From NCBI GenBank assembly GCA_963800395.1, contig CAWDBD010000011.1, forward strand, positions 1-64,000: a stretch of DNA of 64,000 nt, written 5' to 3'. Source of the DNA: DASSBG01 sp963800395. GTDB taxonomy: Bacteria > Pseudomonadota > Gammaproteobacteria > Xanthomonadales > Rhodanobacteraceae. Shown in pieces: positions 36,046-44,527 of this stretch (positions are counted from its first letter, which is position 1; each line of letters starts with the position of its first letter). The notes under the pieces were generated by a model that saw only the letters and a program-made list of their open reading frames with translations, was not told where the DNA came from and ran no database searches. A program made the position numbers and the translations under genes.

Positions 36046-36453
36046 ATGGAAACGCAGGAATTGCGCGACGCAGGGCTCAAGGTGACGCACCCGCGCATGA
36101 GTGTCCTGAAATTGCTGGAGAAGTGCACCGACAGCCATCTGACGGCCGAAAACATCTATCGACGTCTGCTGGATGATGGGGAAGATATAGGCTTGGCGAC
36201 GGTTTACCGGGTACTGACCCAGTTCGAGGGTGCCGGGCTGGTGCTGAAGCACAATTTCGAGGGTGGCCAGGCGGTCTATGAGCTGGATCGCGGCAAGCAT
36301 CACGACCACATGATCGATGTGGATACCGGCGCAGTAATTGAATTCTCCAATGAGGAGATCGAGAACCTGCAACGCAAGATTGCCGACCAGCACGGCTACG
36401 TGATCGAGGATCACAGCCTGGTGCTTTATGTGCGCGCCAAGAAAAAGAGCTAG
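36046..36453 (+). CDS. fur: Ferric uptake regulator Fur
   Basis: Fur is the iron-sensing repressor. The 135-residue protein has the winged helix (LRDAGLKVTHPRMSVLKLLE, TVYRVLTQFEGAGLV) and the metal motif His85-His86-Asp87-His88 (KHHDHMID). The CxxC pair that binds structural zinc in E. coli Fur is replaced by VDTG (residues 92-95), leaving Cys27 as the only cysteine, so zinc cannot be held there. It is divergent from bamE. Its regulon may include the TonB receptor in this window, but no strong Fur box is visible there. Confidence 0.95.
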   Translation: METQELRDAGLKVTHPRMSVLKLLEKCTDSHLTAENIYRRLLDDGEDIGLATVYRVLTQFEGAGLVLKHNFEGGQAVYELDRGKHHDHMIDVDTGAVIEFSNEEIENLQRKIADQHGYVIEDHSLVLYVRAKKKS

Positions 36454-36655
36454 GAGCCCGGGTGGCATGAACACAACAGTCTGCGCGTGTGCGCGCCTGG
36501 CAGATGTTCGCATGCCTCGTCGCCCCATTCATGCCCGCTGCGGTGTGCGTCAATGACTGAAGAGCTTGCCCTGAGTGCAGAGTTCCTTGCTTGCCTGGTT
36601 TCTGCCTTGCAGGCGCAGGCCCGGATATTGCCAATGAGAATACGAGGTTGCCGTG

Positions 36656-37258
36656 ATGGGCTCCGGGCATGACGCCGGCAGTCCTGCGGGCAGCCCTGGG
36701 GTGACCGAGGCATCGCCGTCCGAGGTCACGCGATTACTTGGTGACTGGCAGGCTGGTGATGACCGTGCCGGCGACGCCCTGATTGCCCTGATCTATCCCG
36801 ACCTGTGCAGGCTGGCCAATCGCCAGCTTGGTGGCATGGCGCAGATGACCCTGCAGCCAACCGCGCTGGTGCACGAGGCGTGGCTGAAACTGAACAAGGG
36901 CAGTGTCCCGGAGTGTGGCAGCCGCGCGCATTTCATGTCGCTGGCGGCGCGGGTCATGCGTCAGATTGCCATTGATCATGCCAGGCGCCGCATGGCGGGC
37001 AAGCGTGATGGTGGCCTCAGGGTCACCTTGAACGAACAGGTGCATGCTGATCTGCAGAAAGACCTTGACGTGCTGGCCCTGGACGAAGCCTTGCAGCGGC
37101 TTGCCGTTGTCCAGGAGGACAAGGCGCGCATTGTCGAAATGCATTATTTTGGAGGCATGAGCAGCGATGAGATTGCCGAGGTGATGGGCTGTTCGGCAAT
37201 CACGGTCAAACGTGCCTGGCGTACGGCACGAGCCTGGCTGCGCGATCAGCTTGAATAG
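36656..37258 (+). CDS. ECF sigma factor, X6 (ECF-like) subfamily
   Basis: This 200-residue sigma factor is of the subfamily often named sigma-70 X6. Region 2 has DRAGDALIALIYPDLCRLAN and ALVHEAWLKL, followed by FMSLAARVMRQIAIDHARRR. The region 4 helix-turn-helix is GMSSDEIAEVMGCSAITVKR, then AWRTARAWLRDQL. The X6 group is typically encoded beside Ser/Thr kinases with C-terminal tetratricopeptide repeats, as here, and the kinase is thought to signal to it. The ATG at 36656 lies one codon after a possible GTG. The 337-bp gap before the kinase is mostly a MITE-like element. Confidence 0.9.
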   Translation: MGSGHDAGSPAGSPGVTEASPSEVTRLLGDWQAGDDRAGDALIALIYPDLCRLANRQLGGMAQMTLQPTALVHEAWLKLNKGSVPECGSRAHFMSLAARVMRQIAIDHARRRMAGKRDGGLRVTLNEQVHADLQKDLDVLALDEALQRLAVVQEDKARIVEMHYFGGMSSDEIAEVMGCSAITVKRAWRTARAWLRDQLE

Positions 37259-37410
37259 GCCGCATTGGCCTGGATCCAGGCGGGGGCAGCGAAATGAACG
37301 AGGTCGAAGCAGGGCGCCAGGTGCGGATTGAAGGGGCGGTGCGCAAGCGCCCAGGCGCGTGCATCCGGGCTTCTTCCGCTATTGACCACATGCCCGCGAT
37401 TTGGCCCGGG

Positions 37411-37577
37411 CTAGGAGCCTGGGCGGTAGGAACCAAGTGAGCGAGGCAAAGTGGTTTTGAGGCAGATTTTTCGATCAATTGAGGCGAATAGCCGTAGCTA
37501 TTTAACGAAAATGAGCGGAAAAGCTGGCCAAAACCACGAGCCGCAGCCGCTTATGTTTCTACCGCCCAGGCTCCTAG
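37411..37577. repeat. MITE-like inverted-repeat element between sigma factor and kinase genes
   Basis: The 167-bp element has 22-bp terminal inverted repeats, CTAGGAGCCTGGGCGGTAGG-AA (37411-37432) and TTTCTACCGCCCAGGCTCCTAG (37556-37577), with 21 of 22 bases complementary. Inside lie GTGGTTTTG / CAAAACCAC and the palindrome AATAGC-CGTA-GCTATT. The interior is clearly lower in GC than its surroundings. It ends 18 bases before the kinase ATG. The left part of the gap (37259-37410) shows no gene. Confidence 0.8.
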
Positions 37578-37595
37578 CTCTGGAGTGCTGAGCCC

Positions 37596-40184
37596 ATGCC
37601 AGAATCACACGAATCGGAGGCACAATCCCGAGCTCGGCAACGACAGGCGCTTGAATGGTTTGAGCGCAGTCTGGAGCAGCCGGAGGCCGAGCGGGACGCA
37701 TGGCTTGACGCAAACTGCAAAGACAGCGCACTGCGCGAGTGTGTGCGGCGGTTGCAGCGTGCCGATGCCATCGACGAAGCGTTCCTGGATGATCCTCACG
37801 CATTCGTGGCGATATCGGGTGCCGGCGCTGGCGATCGGGTTGGTGCGTACTGCATAGACCGCCTGTTGGCCGAAGGCGGCATGGGTAGCGTGTTCCTGGC
37901 CCATCGTGACGATGGCGTGTACCAGCAGCATGTGGCCATCAAGTTTCTTCACCCGTTGCTGCGCAACCCCGAGGCACATCGTCGCTTTGCCGCGGAGCGC
38001 CAGATTCTGGCGCAGCTGCAGCACCCGAACATCGCACAGATGCTGGATGCCGGCAGCAGCGATGAGGGTATTCCCTATGTGGTGATGGAATACGTCGATG
38101 GCGTGCCAATCACCGAGTACTGTCGCCGCCACAAGTTGTCACTCGAGGCTCGCCTGGATCTGTTCCGTCAGGTCTGCTCAGCCGTGGCGACGGCCCATCG
38201 CGCGCTGGTAGTGCATCGTGACCTCAAACCTGAAAACATTCTGGTCACCGCGGATGGCCGCCCCATGCTGCTGGATTTCGGCATTGCCAAGATTCTGGAG
38301 GGGGAGGCCGGTAGCGGACAGGAAGATCCGGCAACCACGATGGTTGCGCTGACGCCGGCGTATGCAAGTCCCGAGCAAATTCAAAGAGATGTCATAACAA
38401 CGTCCAGTGATATCTATTCATTGGGAGTGTTGCTCTACGAGTTGCTTTGCGGTCAACGCCCCTACGAGCTGGGCCGTTTGACCCCGGCCCAGGCCGAACA
38501 ACTGGTCTGCGATACGGTGCCGCCCCTGCCGAGCCAGCTGTTTGCCCGGCGAAATCGTGCTCGCCATGCTGCGCGCGCCCTGCAGGGTGACCTGGACGTC
38601 ATCACCATGAAGGCTCTGCGCAAGGAGCCGCAGCGTCGCTACGGGTCGGTGCAGGAACTGTCGGAGGATGTGCACCGCTATCTGCGCAGACTTCCAATCC
38701 AGGCTCGCGCAGACAGTCTGGCCTACAGGCTGCGAAAATTTGTCGGCCGCAATCGTTGGGGCGTGATCGCCGCGGGCGTGATCGTGCTCTCCCTGATTGG
38801 CGGCATCGTGACTACAAGCTGGCAGGCCAGCCGTGCCCGGCAGCAGGCGGCGCGCGCCGAGGCTTTGCAAGTGCGTGCGGAGCATATCAATGACTTTTTC
38901 AAGAAGATATTGATGTCGCCCAGCTCGCAATGGATTTCGTCGATTCGCAAGGGTCCGGACGTGACCATGGCCGAGGTGTTGGGGATCGCTGCCGAGCGCG
39001 CTGACATGGAACTCGCCGAGCAGCCGGATATTCACGCCGATGTGCTTACCAGTATCACCCAGGCCTTTGTCGGCATGGGCTTGTACGACAAGGCGGCCGG
39101 GACGGGGCATCGTGCACTCGCGCTTGTGCGTGAGCACCTGCCGCGGACAAATCGCTTGCAGGTTGATGCACGCTACCAGCTGGCACGGGCGCTGGATCTG
39201 AAGGGTGACTACCCGGCTGGCAAACGCCTGTATCAGCAGGCGCTGGAATTCGGGCAACGCCTTCTGCCACCGCAATCGCCGACGCTGGCACTTATTCACA
39301 ATGATCTGGCGATGCTGTACGCCAGCCAGAATCATTTGTCACAAGCCGAGCAGGAGCTGCAGGTTGCGCTTGCTTTGCACCGTCAGCGCCTGCAGGGACA
39401 GCCCGATCCGGCGATGGCCATTGCCCTCAACAATCTGGGTGTAATTCGGACGCTTCGAGGCGACCTGGACGGTGCCATGAGCGCCTACCATGCTGCACTG
39501 ACGGAATTTGCCAGGATGGGGCACCGTGAGTACGCCGAAAACGCCAACCTGCTCAGCAACATCAGCGTGGTCCATGTCATCCGCGAGCAATGGCCACAGG
39601 CGCGCGTCGCGGCGCACAAAGCCGTAGGCATGGGGAGGCGATTGCTGGGGGAGGACAACCCCAACTACGCGGTATTTCTCATTCATCAGGCCAATGCCGA
39701 TATCGGTGCCAGGCGCTCTGTCGAAGCCGGGGCCGCGCTGGACGAAGCCCGGAGCATACTGGCCAGGCGCATCGCGCCCGCGCATATCTATCAGGTGTGG
39801 CTCAAGACCAGCTATGGTGCATGGTTTCTGATGCGACAAAAGACGAAACAGGCAATTCAGTCGCTGCAAGCTGCACGCGATTCGTACCTGCAAGGACGGG
39901 CCCCCGCGACCGAAGCACACCCCAGCCATAGCTATGCGCTTGTGCTGGGTCTGCTGGGGGAGGCCTATCTGGCCGATGGCAAGCCCGAACAGGCTCAGGC
40001 TTTGCTGAAGCAAAGTGTCGGGCTGGAGACAGCCTTGTACGGGCACGATGTTGCAGAGGTGAAGCATTTCAGGGAACTGCTTGCGCGCGCGAATGCCAAG
40101 TTGGAGCCTTGCCCTGTTGCCGGCTCCGCGAATGCGGCGGTGTCGTCGGCAGATTGTCGTGCCACGGTCAAGCGGCGCAGATGA
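37596..40184 (+). CDS. Ser/Thr protein kinase with membrane segment and TPR sensor domain
   Basis: The protein has 862 residues. The Hanks-type kinase domain (about 82-365) has the glycine loop LAEGGMGSVF, catalytic Lys116 (VAIK), His207-Arg208-Asp209 (HRDLKPEN), Asp227-Phe-Gly (DFGIAK) and the activation-loop end TPAYASPEQ. One membrane segment lies near residues 388-406. The C-terminal half is a series of TPR-like helix pairs (for example ALNNLGVIRTLRGDLDGAMS) that should face the periplasm. It probably acts with the X6 sigma factor upstream. Codons for residues about 260-280 are unusually AT-rich for this gene. Confidence 0.92.
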   Translation: MPESHESEAQSRARQRQALEWFERSLEQPEAERDAWLDANCKDSALRECVRRLQRADAIDEAFLDDPHAFVAISGAGAGDRVGAYCIDRLLAEGGMGSVFLAHRDDGVYQQHVAIKFLHPLLRNPEAHRRFAAERQILAQLQHPNIAQMLDAGSSDEGIPYVVMEYVDGVPITEYCRRHKLSLEARLDLFRQVCSAVATAHRALVVHRDLKPENILVTADGRPMLLDFGIAKILEGEAGSGQEDPATTMVALTPAYASPEQIQRDVITTSSDIYSLGVLLYELLCGQRPYELGRLTPAQAEQLVCDTVPPLPSQLFARRNRARHAARALQGDLDVITMKALRKEPQRRYGSVQELSEDVHRYLRRLPIQARADSLAYRLRKFVGRNRWGVIAAGVIVLSLIGGIVTTSWQASRARQQAARAEALQVRAEHINDFFKKILMSPSSQWISSIRKGPDVTMAEVLGIAAERADMELAEQPDIHADVLTSITQAFVGMGLYDKAAGTGHRALALVREHLPRTNRLQVDARYQLARALDLKGDYPAGKRLYQQALEFGQRLLPPQSPTLALIHNDLAMLYASQNHLSQAEQELQVALALHRQRLQGQPDPAMAIALNNLGVIRTLRGDLDGAMSAYHAALTEFARMGHREYAENANLLSNISVVHVIREQWPQARVAAHKAVGMGRRLLGEDNPNYAVFLIHQANADIGARRSVEAGAALDEARSILARRIAPAHIYQVWLKTSYGAWFLMRQKTKQAIQSLQAARDSYLQGRAPATEAHPSHSYALVLGLLGEAYLADGKPEQAQALLKQSVGLETALYGHDVAEVKHFRELLARANAKLEPCPVAGSANAAVSSADCRATVKRRR

Positions 40185-40199
40185 GCACCATCCCGAACG

Positions 40200-40868
40200 C
40201 TATTTGAAAGTGACGTATTGCGCCAGCGCGAGTCGCTGGATGTCGGGGACCTGGCACCCCGGTTTCGGGTAGCCGGTGACCAGCAGAAGAAACGGCTTTT
40301 CATTTTTCGGCCGATCCAGAATCTTGTTGAGAAACCCCATGGGGCTGGGCGTGTGCGTAAGCGTGGCCAGGCCGGCATGGTGCAGGGCCGCTATCAGCAG
40401 TCCGCTGGCAATGCCGGTCGACTCGTGCGGGTAGTAGCGCTTGCGCTTGTTGCCAGTTTCGTCGAATGCCCAGGTTTCGTAGAACACCGCGACAAGCCAT
40501 GGCGCAATTTCCAGGAACGGCTTGTCGGCGTCGGTACCCAGCGGAGCCAGCGCCTCCAGCCACTCATCGGGTGCGCGGTGCTGGTAGAACTCGCGTTCTT
40601 CCGCCTCGGCGCCCTCGCGAATCTGCTTCTTCACGGTCGGGTCCGATATGGCCACGAAGCGCCAGGGTTGCTGGTTGGCGCCGCTGGGGGCGGTGCCGGC
40701 AGCACGCAGGCAGTCGGCGATCACCTCGCGTGGCACCGGACGGCTGTCGAAATCGCGCACCGTACGCCGCCGGGACATCTCTTCGGCGAAGGAGCTGGCA
40801 CGCTCGCGCATGTCCTCCGGCGGCAATGTCCGGTAACCGGGCAGGGGAATGAAGCGGTGGTGGTTCAT
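40200..40868 (-). CDS. Nitroreductase family FMN oxidoreductase
   Basis: This 222-residue flavoprotein is of the nitroreductase fold. FMN-contact motifs are visible: SRRRTVRDFDSRPVPREVI, AAGTAPSGANQQPW (the phosphate/ribityl site) and the late STGIASGLLIAALHHAGL. An insertion around residues 100-150 (KRKRYYPHEST) resembles the iodotyrosine-deiodinase-like branch. The substrate is unknown. The ATG at 40868 is preferred over a GTG at 40874. The gene is convergent with the kinase gene and ends 15 bases from it. Confidence 0.88.
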   Translation of the reverse strand: MNHHRFIPLPGYRTLPPEDMRERASSFAEEMSRRRTVRDFDSRPVPREVIADCLRAAGTAPSGANQQPWRFVAISDPTVKKQIREGAEAEEREFYQHRAPDEWLEALAPLGTDADKPFLEIAPWLVAVFYETWAFDETGNKRKRYYPHESTGIASGLLIAALHHAGLATLTHTPSPMGFLNKILDRPKNEKPFLLLVTGYPKPGCQVPDIQRLALAQYVTFK

Positions 40869-40979
40869 GGGCACGTGGGGGCCGTAGCGGGAACTGCCCC
40901 ACGATGCCTGATGACGATACCGGCAGGCAAGCGGTATCGTCCGCCCGGAATTGCGCTCGCGTTTGGCCCTGACCTGGCC

Positions 40980-42389
40980 TCAAGGCATCTGCGCAACCAG
41001 TTCGAGTATGCGCCCGGTCACCGATTGCACCTGGTATTCGTCGATATTGCCGGTGGAATTGTTCGACATCGCGATCACCACCCAGGGGTCCTCGCCGCTG
41101 TTCTCCAGCATCCAGGCATGGGTGAGCACGTAGTGGCCGGCAGCGCCGTCCAGACTGCCACCCTTGTACCAGACCCGGTCCCACTTGGTGCGCACTTCCG
41201 GCTGTGCGGCACCGGCACCCAGCGCATGATCGACCAGGTTGATCGCGTCCGAGCCCTGTGGCAGCTGGCGCAGATGCGCGAACGCGCGGCAGATGTCCAT
41301 CGGCGTGGCGCGCCAGGTGCCGGTCAGGAAGATCTGATAATTCGCGTACGAGCCCCCCATGACGGGCGTGATCGGTTCGATCTGGTTCTGCAGAAACTGC
41401 CGCTGGTAGCTCTCGCTGCCATTGACATAGGCCTGTGCTGTGGCAAGCGGGAATGAAAAATACAGTGAAAACTGCTCGCTGATGTTGAGGAAGGGCTTCA
41501 GCACGTCGGGCTGGGAGAAGCCGAATTCATCCACCACCTGTTCGATCAGACTGCGTCCCACCAGCGCGTGCAGATGATCGGTGGCGGTGTTGTCGCTGAT
41601 ACCCATCATCAGCTCGGCCATGTCCTGAAGCGGGAACACGGTGCCCAGCGGCTCGGAGTTGATGGTGCCGCCCAGTGCCAGCTTGGAGGCGACCAACGGG
41701 ATTGTGGTATCCGGATCCAGCGCGCCCTCGGCGACGGCGCGGCCGAGGGCGCCGAGTATCCACGTCTTGAAGATCGAGCCGGTAGCGCGCAACTGGTTGG
41801 CGCTGCGGTCGACTACCGCGGTGCACTGGCCGCTGCTGTTGATTCTGCCGACCAGCAGCGCCGGGGTGTCCGACAGGGTCATGAACTTGTCGGCAGCCTG
41901 GGTCAGGGTCAGGCTCTGGTCGGCCAGGTACTGTACCGAGCCGTAGTAGTTGGAGACGCTAAAGTAGACAATTTTCTTGCTGCCGCTGTAGGCGGCGCCG
42001 ATGTTGACGTAGCCATAGGGCGTGCCGCTTCCCGGGCTGTTGATGACCACCGTGGCGCGCACGGGCGTGACCATGACTACATCCCGAATGACGGCATCCG
42101 GGAACTGGGTGCGCAGGTTGTTCATGAAATCGCGTGTGCTGACCGTATTGAAGCCGGCATCGAAATGGGCAGTGATCTCGCTGCTGCTGGTGTTCTCGCC
42201 AGAGGCCAGTTCGGCAAGTACCCATGCAAGCTGGTTGCTGGTGGGGCCGGCCGGCAGCTGATAGGTCTGCCCTACCTGGGGAAACAGCGGGTCGATGACC
42301 GGTTGTTCGAAGCCGTCGACGAACAGGCGGTCGGCCATGGCCGGACCCAGCCAGAGCAGACCGCTAAGCAGCAGAACAAGGCGTTTCAT
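40980..42389 (-). CDS. Secreted class A beta-lactamase-like serine hydrolase with DGFE motif
   Basis: The protein has 469 residues. The signal peptide (MKRLVLLLSGLLWLGPAMA) is followed at once by RLFVDGFEQP, an N-terminal DGFE motif seen in many exported proteins of some Lysobacterales. The catalytic core matches penicillin-recognising enzymes: Ser205-x-x-Lys208 (TGSIFKTW), Ser265-Asp266-Asn267 (GISDNTATDHL) and Lys409-Gly-Gly (WYKGGSLDG). An omega-loop glutamate is not evident. An N-terminal DUF3887-like domain may occupy residues 50-150. The enzyme could be a peptidase or a lactamase relative. True antibiotic hydrolysis is not supported. Confidence 0.82.
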   Translation of the reverse strand: MKRLVLLLSGLLWLGPAMADRLFVDGFEQPVIDPLFPQVGQTYQLPAGPTSNQLAWVLAELASGENTSSSEITAHFDAGFNTVSTRDFMNNLRTQFPDAVIRDVVMVTPVRATVVINSPGSGTPYGYVNIGAAYSGSKKIVYFSVSNYYGSVQYLADQSLTLTQAADKFMTLSDTPALLVGRINSSGQCTAVVDRSANQLRATGSIFKTWILGALGRAVAEGALDPDTTIPLVASKLALGGTINSEPLGTVFPLQDMAELMMGISDNTATDHLHALVGRSLIEQVVDEFGFSQPDVLKPFLNISEQFSLYFSFPLATAQAYVNGSESYQRQFLQNQIEPITPVMGGSYANYQIFLTGTWRATPMDICRAFAHLRQLPQGSDAINLVDHALGAGAAQPEVRTKWDRVWYKGGSLDGAAGHYVLTHAWMLENSGEDPWVVIAMSNNSTGNIDEYQVQSVTGRILELVAQMP

Positions 42390-42470
42390 GTCGGTGATAC
42401 CCCGTGGCCAGTGAATGATGGGGCCTTGCAGGCCCTCATCATCAGATACGGGAAAACGCCACGGCGAGTA

Positions 42471-43475
42471 TCAGAACCCGCGATCGCCGCCGATCAGGTC
42501 GCCCAGGCCGCCCAGCACCGAGCCCTCGCCGCGGTCCTTGCCGCCGCCCTTGGGCGCTGCCGCCAGCATGCGCCCGGCCATGCGCGAGAATGGCAGGGAC
42601 TGCAACCACACCTTGCCGGGACCGGTCAGGGAGGCCAGAAACACGCCTTCGCCCCCGAACAGCATGCTCTTGATCCCGCCGACGCGCCTGACATCCATGT
42701 CCACGCCATCGTGAAAGGCCACTACACAGCCGGTATCGACATCGATGCGCTCGCCTGCCGCCAGCTCGCGTTCCACCACGGTGCCGCCGGCATGCACGAA
42801 AACCCAGCCATCGCCCTCCAGCTTCTGCATGATGAAGCCCTCGCCACCAAACAGCCCGGTCAGGATCTTGCGTTGCAGGTAAATGCCCAGTGACACCCCG
42901 CGTGCACCGGCCAGGAAGCTGTCCTTCTGGCAGATCAGCCGGCCGCCGTGGTCGGACAATTTCATGGCCATGACCGTGCCGGGGTAGGGCGCGGCAAATG
43001 CGACGCGGGCCTTGCCGCTGGCCCCGGTATGCGCGAACACGGTCGTGAACAGGCTCTCGCCGGTAATCACCCGCTTGCCGGCCGACAGCAGCGAGTCCAT
43101 CAGGCCGCCGCCCTGGCTGCGCGAGCCGTCACCGAAAATGGTGTCCATCTCGACCACCGAATCCTTGTACATCAGCGTGCCGGCCTCGGCCACGGCGCTC
43201 TCGCCGGGATCCAGCTCGATCTCGACGAATTGCATGTCGGTGCCGCAGATGCGGTAGTCGACCTCGTCGGCACGGCTGTCCGATGCCCCCTGTGGCAGCG
43301 GTGGCGGGGTGGCGCGTTCGCCGGCCAGATCGGCCACGCCGCTGATCGGCAGCCACTCGCCGAAACCTTCGCGCCAGCAGTAGCCATCCTGCCGCTTTGC
43401 CGCCTGCGCGCGTGCTGCCGCATCGTCGAACGGACCGCTGCGTTCACCGTCATAGCTGAAAAACCACTGCGCCAT
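42471..43475 (-). CDS. TIGR00266/AIM24-family protein with N-terminal GYF_2 domain
   Basis: The protein has 334 residues. The first 55 (MAQWFFSYDGERSGPFDDAA ... YCWREGFGEWLPI) form a GYF_2 (DUF4339) domain common at the N-terminus of bacterial membrane-linked proteins. The rest is an AIM24/TIGR00266 domain of repeated beta strands (EIELDPGESAVAEAGTLMY, KVWLQSLPFSRMAGRM) ending in a glycine-rich tail GGLGDLIGGDRGF. The function of the family in bacteria is unknown. The ATG at 43475 is preferred over the longer frame to 43526. Confidence 0.88.
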   Translation of the reverse strand: MAQWFFSYDGERSGPFDDAAARAQAAKRQDGYCWREGFGEWLPISGVADLAGERATPPPLPQGASDSRADEVDYRICGTDMQFVEIELDPGESAVAEAGTLMYKDSVVEMDTIFGDGSRSQGGGLMDSLLSAGKRVITGESLFTTVFAHTGASGKARVAFAAPYPGTVMAMKLSDHGGRLICQKDSFLAGARGVSLGIYLQRKILTGLFGGEGFIMQKLEGDGWVFVHAGGTVVERELAAGERIDVDTGCVVAFHDGVDMDVRRVGGIKSMLFGGEGVFLASLTGPGKVWLQSLPFSRMAGRMLAAAPKGGGKDRGEGSVLGGLGDLIGGDRGF

Positions 43476-43594
43476 CGATTCTGACTCCCATCGCACCAAA
43501 GCCGGAATTATAAGCGACAGGCGCACGGCTGATACCGAATTCCGAGCGAATGCGTAACTGGTATGACGACTCCAGATATCCGATGGGGGATTTC

Positions 43595-43783
43595 ATGAAG
43601 CACCATATCCATGCCTTGCCACTGCCGGCAGTCGCGGTTCGACCCCGTCTTTCGGCTCAGCGCGCAAGCTTGCGGGTGATGCGCGCGGATTGGCAAAGCG
43701 GCGCTGCATGTCGGCCAGCCGGCAGATCGCGCCAGATTCTGGAAAAATTCCTATCGACACGCATGCAGGTTTGGCTAGAGTGA
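43595..43783 (+). CDS. Possible small ORF just upstream of the response regulator
   Basis: A 62-codon frame begins MKHHIHALPLPAVAVRPRLS with a GGGGGA six bases before the ATG, and ends four bases before the response-regulator start, which would allow coupling. Third-position GC looks like that of intergenic DNA rather than of the neighbouring genes, and no family is recognised. Otherwise the 43476-43787 gap shows nothing. Confidence 0.22.
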   Translation: MKHHIHALPLPAVAVRPRLSAQRASLRVMRADWQSGAACRPAGRSRQILEKFLSTRMQVWLE

Positions 43784-43787
43784 TCCC

Positions 43788-44420
43788 ATGTACCGCATCA
43801 TTCTGGTGGATGATCACTCGATTGTGCGCGAGGGCTTTCGAGCACTGATCGAACGTGAGCGCGACCTTGGCATTGTCGCCGAATGCGACTCGTTGTTCGA
43901 GATGGAGGCGGCTCTGGGCTCTTTCGAGCCGGATCTGATGGTGCTCGATCTGTCATTGCCTGACGGCGGGGGTCTGGCGCGAATACCCAAATTGCGCAAT
44001 GAGTACCCTGATCTGCGCGTCATCGTTCTCAGTATGCATGAAGGCGAGCCCTATCTTTCCGAGGCACTGGCGCGCGGAGCCGATGGCTATGTCAGCAAGG
44101 GGGCGGCGGCCGACGAGCTGGTGACCGCGATCCGCGCGGTGCTGGCCGGCAATGTCTATCTGAGCTCGGACCTGGCCAGTGCGCGCCCTCGCGACCGACC
44201 GGACTTGCTGGCACAGCTTTCCGAACGGGAGCGCGAAGTGTTTTCGCTGCTGGCGCGTGGGCTGGTTCCCAAGCAGATTGCAGCCGAACTGGGTATCGGC
44301 CTGAAGACGACCTACGTGCATCGCGCCAAGGTTCTGGAAAAGCTGGGAGTCCGCAACGAGGTGGAGCTGTACCGCATGGCGGTGGAGAGCGGCGTGCTGC
44401 CGGATGATTCGGGCTCCTGA
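43788..44420 (+). CDS. NarL/FixJ-type response regulator (orphan)
   Basis: The protein has 210 residues. The receiver domain has acidic pocket Asp8-Asp9, phosphoacceptor Asp54 (MVLDLSLPDG), Ser in VIVLSMHE and Lys104 (YVSKGA). The C-terminal LuxR-type helix-turn-helix covers about residues 145-205 (LSEREREVFSLLARGLVPKQ, then TYVHRAKVLEKLGV). It should bind DNA when phosphorylated. No histidine kinase lies beside it, so its sensor is encoded elsewhere. Confidence 0.93.
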   Translation: MYRIILVDDHSIVREGFRALIERERDLGIVAECDSLFEMEAALGSFEPDLMVLDLSLPDGGGLARIPKLRNEYPDLRVIVLSMHEGEPYLSEALARGADGYVSKGAAADELVTAIRAVLAGNVYLSSDLASARPRDRPDLLAQLSEREREVFSLLARGLVPKQIAAELGIGLKTTYVHRAKVLEKLGVRNEVELYRMAVESGVLPDDSGS

Positions 44421-44527
44421 AGCGACTCTGAGCGAGGCTTGCGCAGGCAAGCGGCCTGCGCCAGGCCACTCGACAAAACCTGCGGATACTGCGGCTGCCA
44501 TGACCCGCGTTTGCAGCACGGCTGATG

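Noticed and set aside
40980..42389. True class A beta-lactamase (antibiotic resistance gene)
   Set aside because: The three penicillin-binding motifs are present, but the protein is much longer than a lactamase, the omega-loop glutamate is not evident and the N-terminal region is unrelated.
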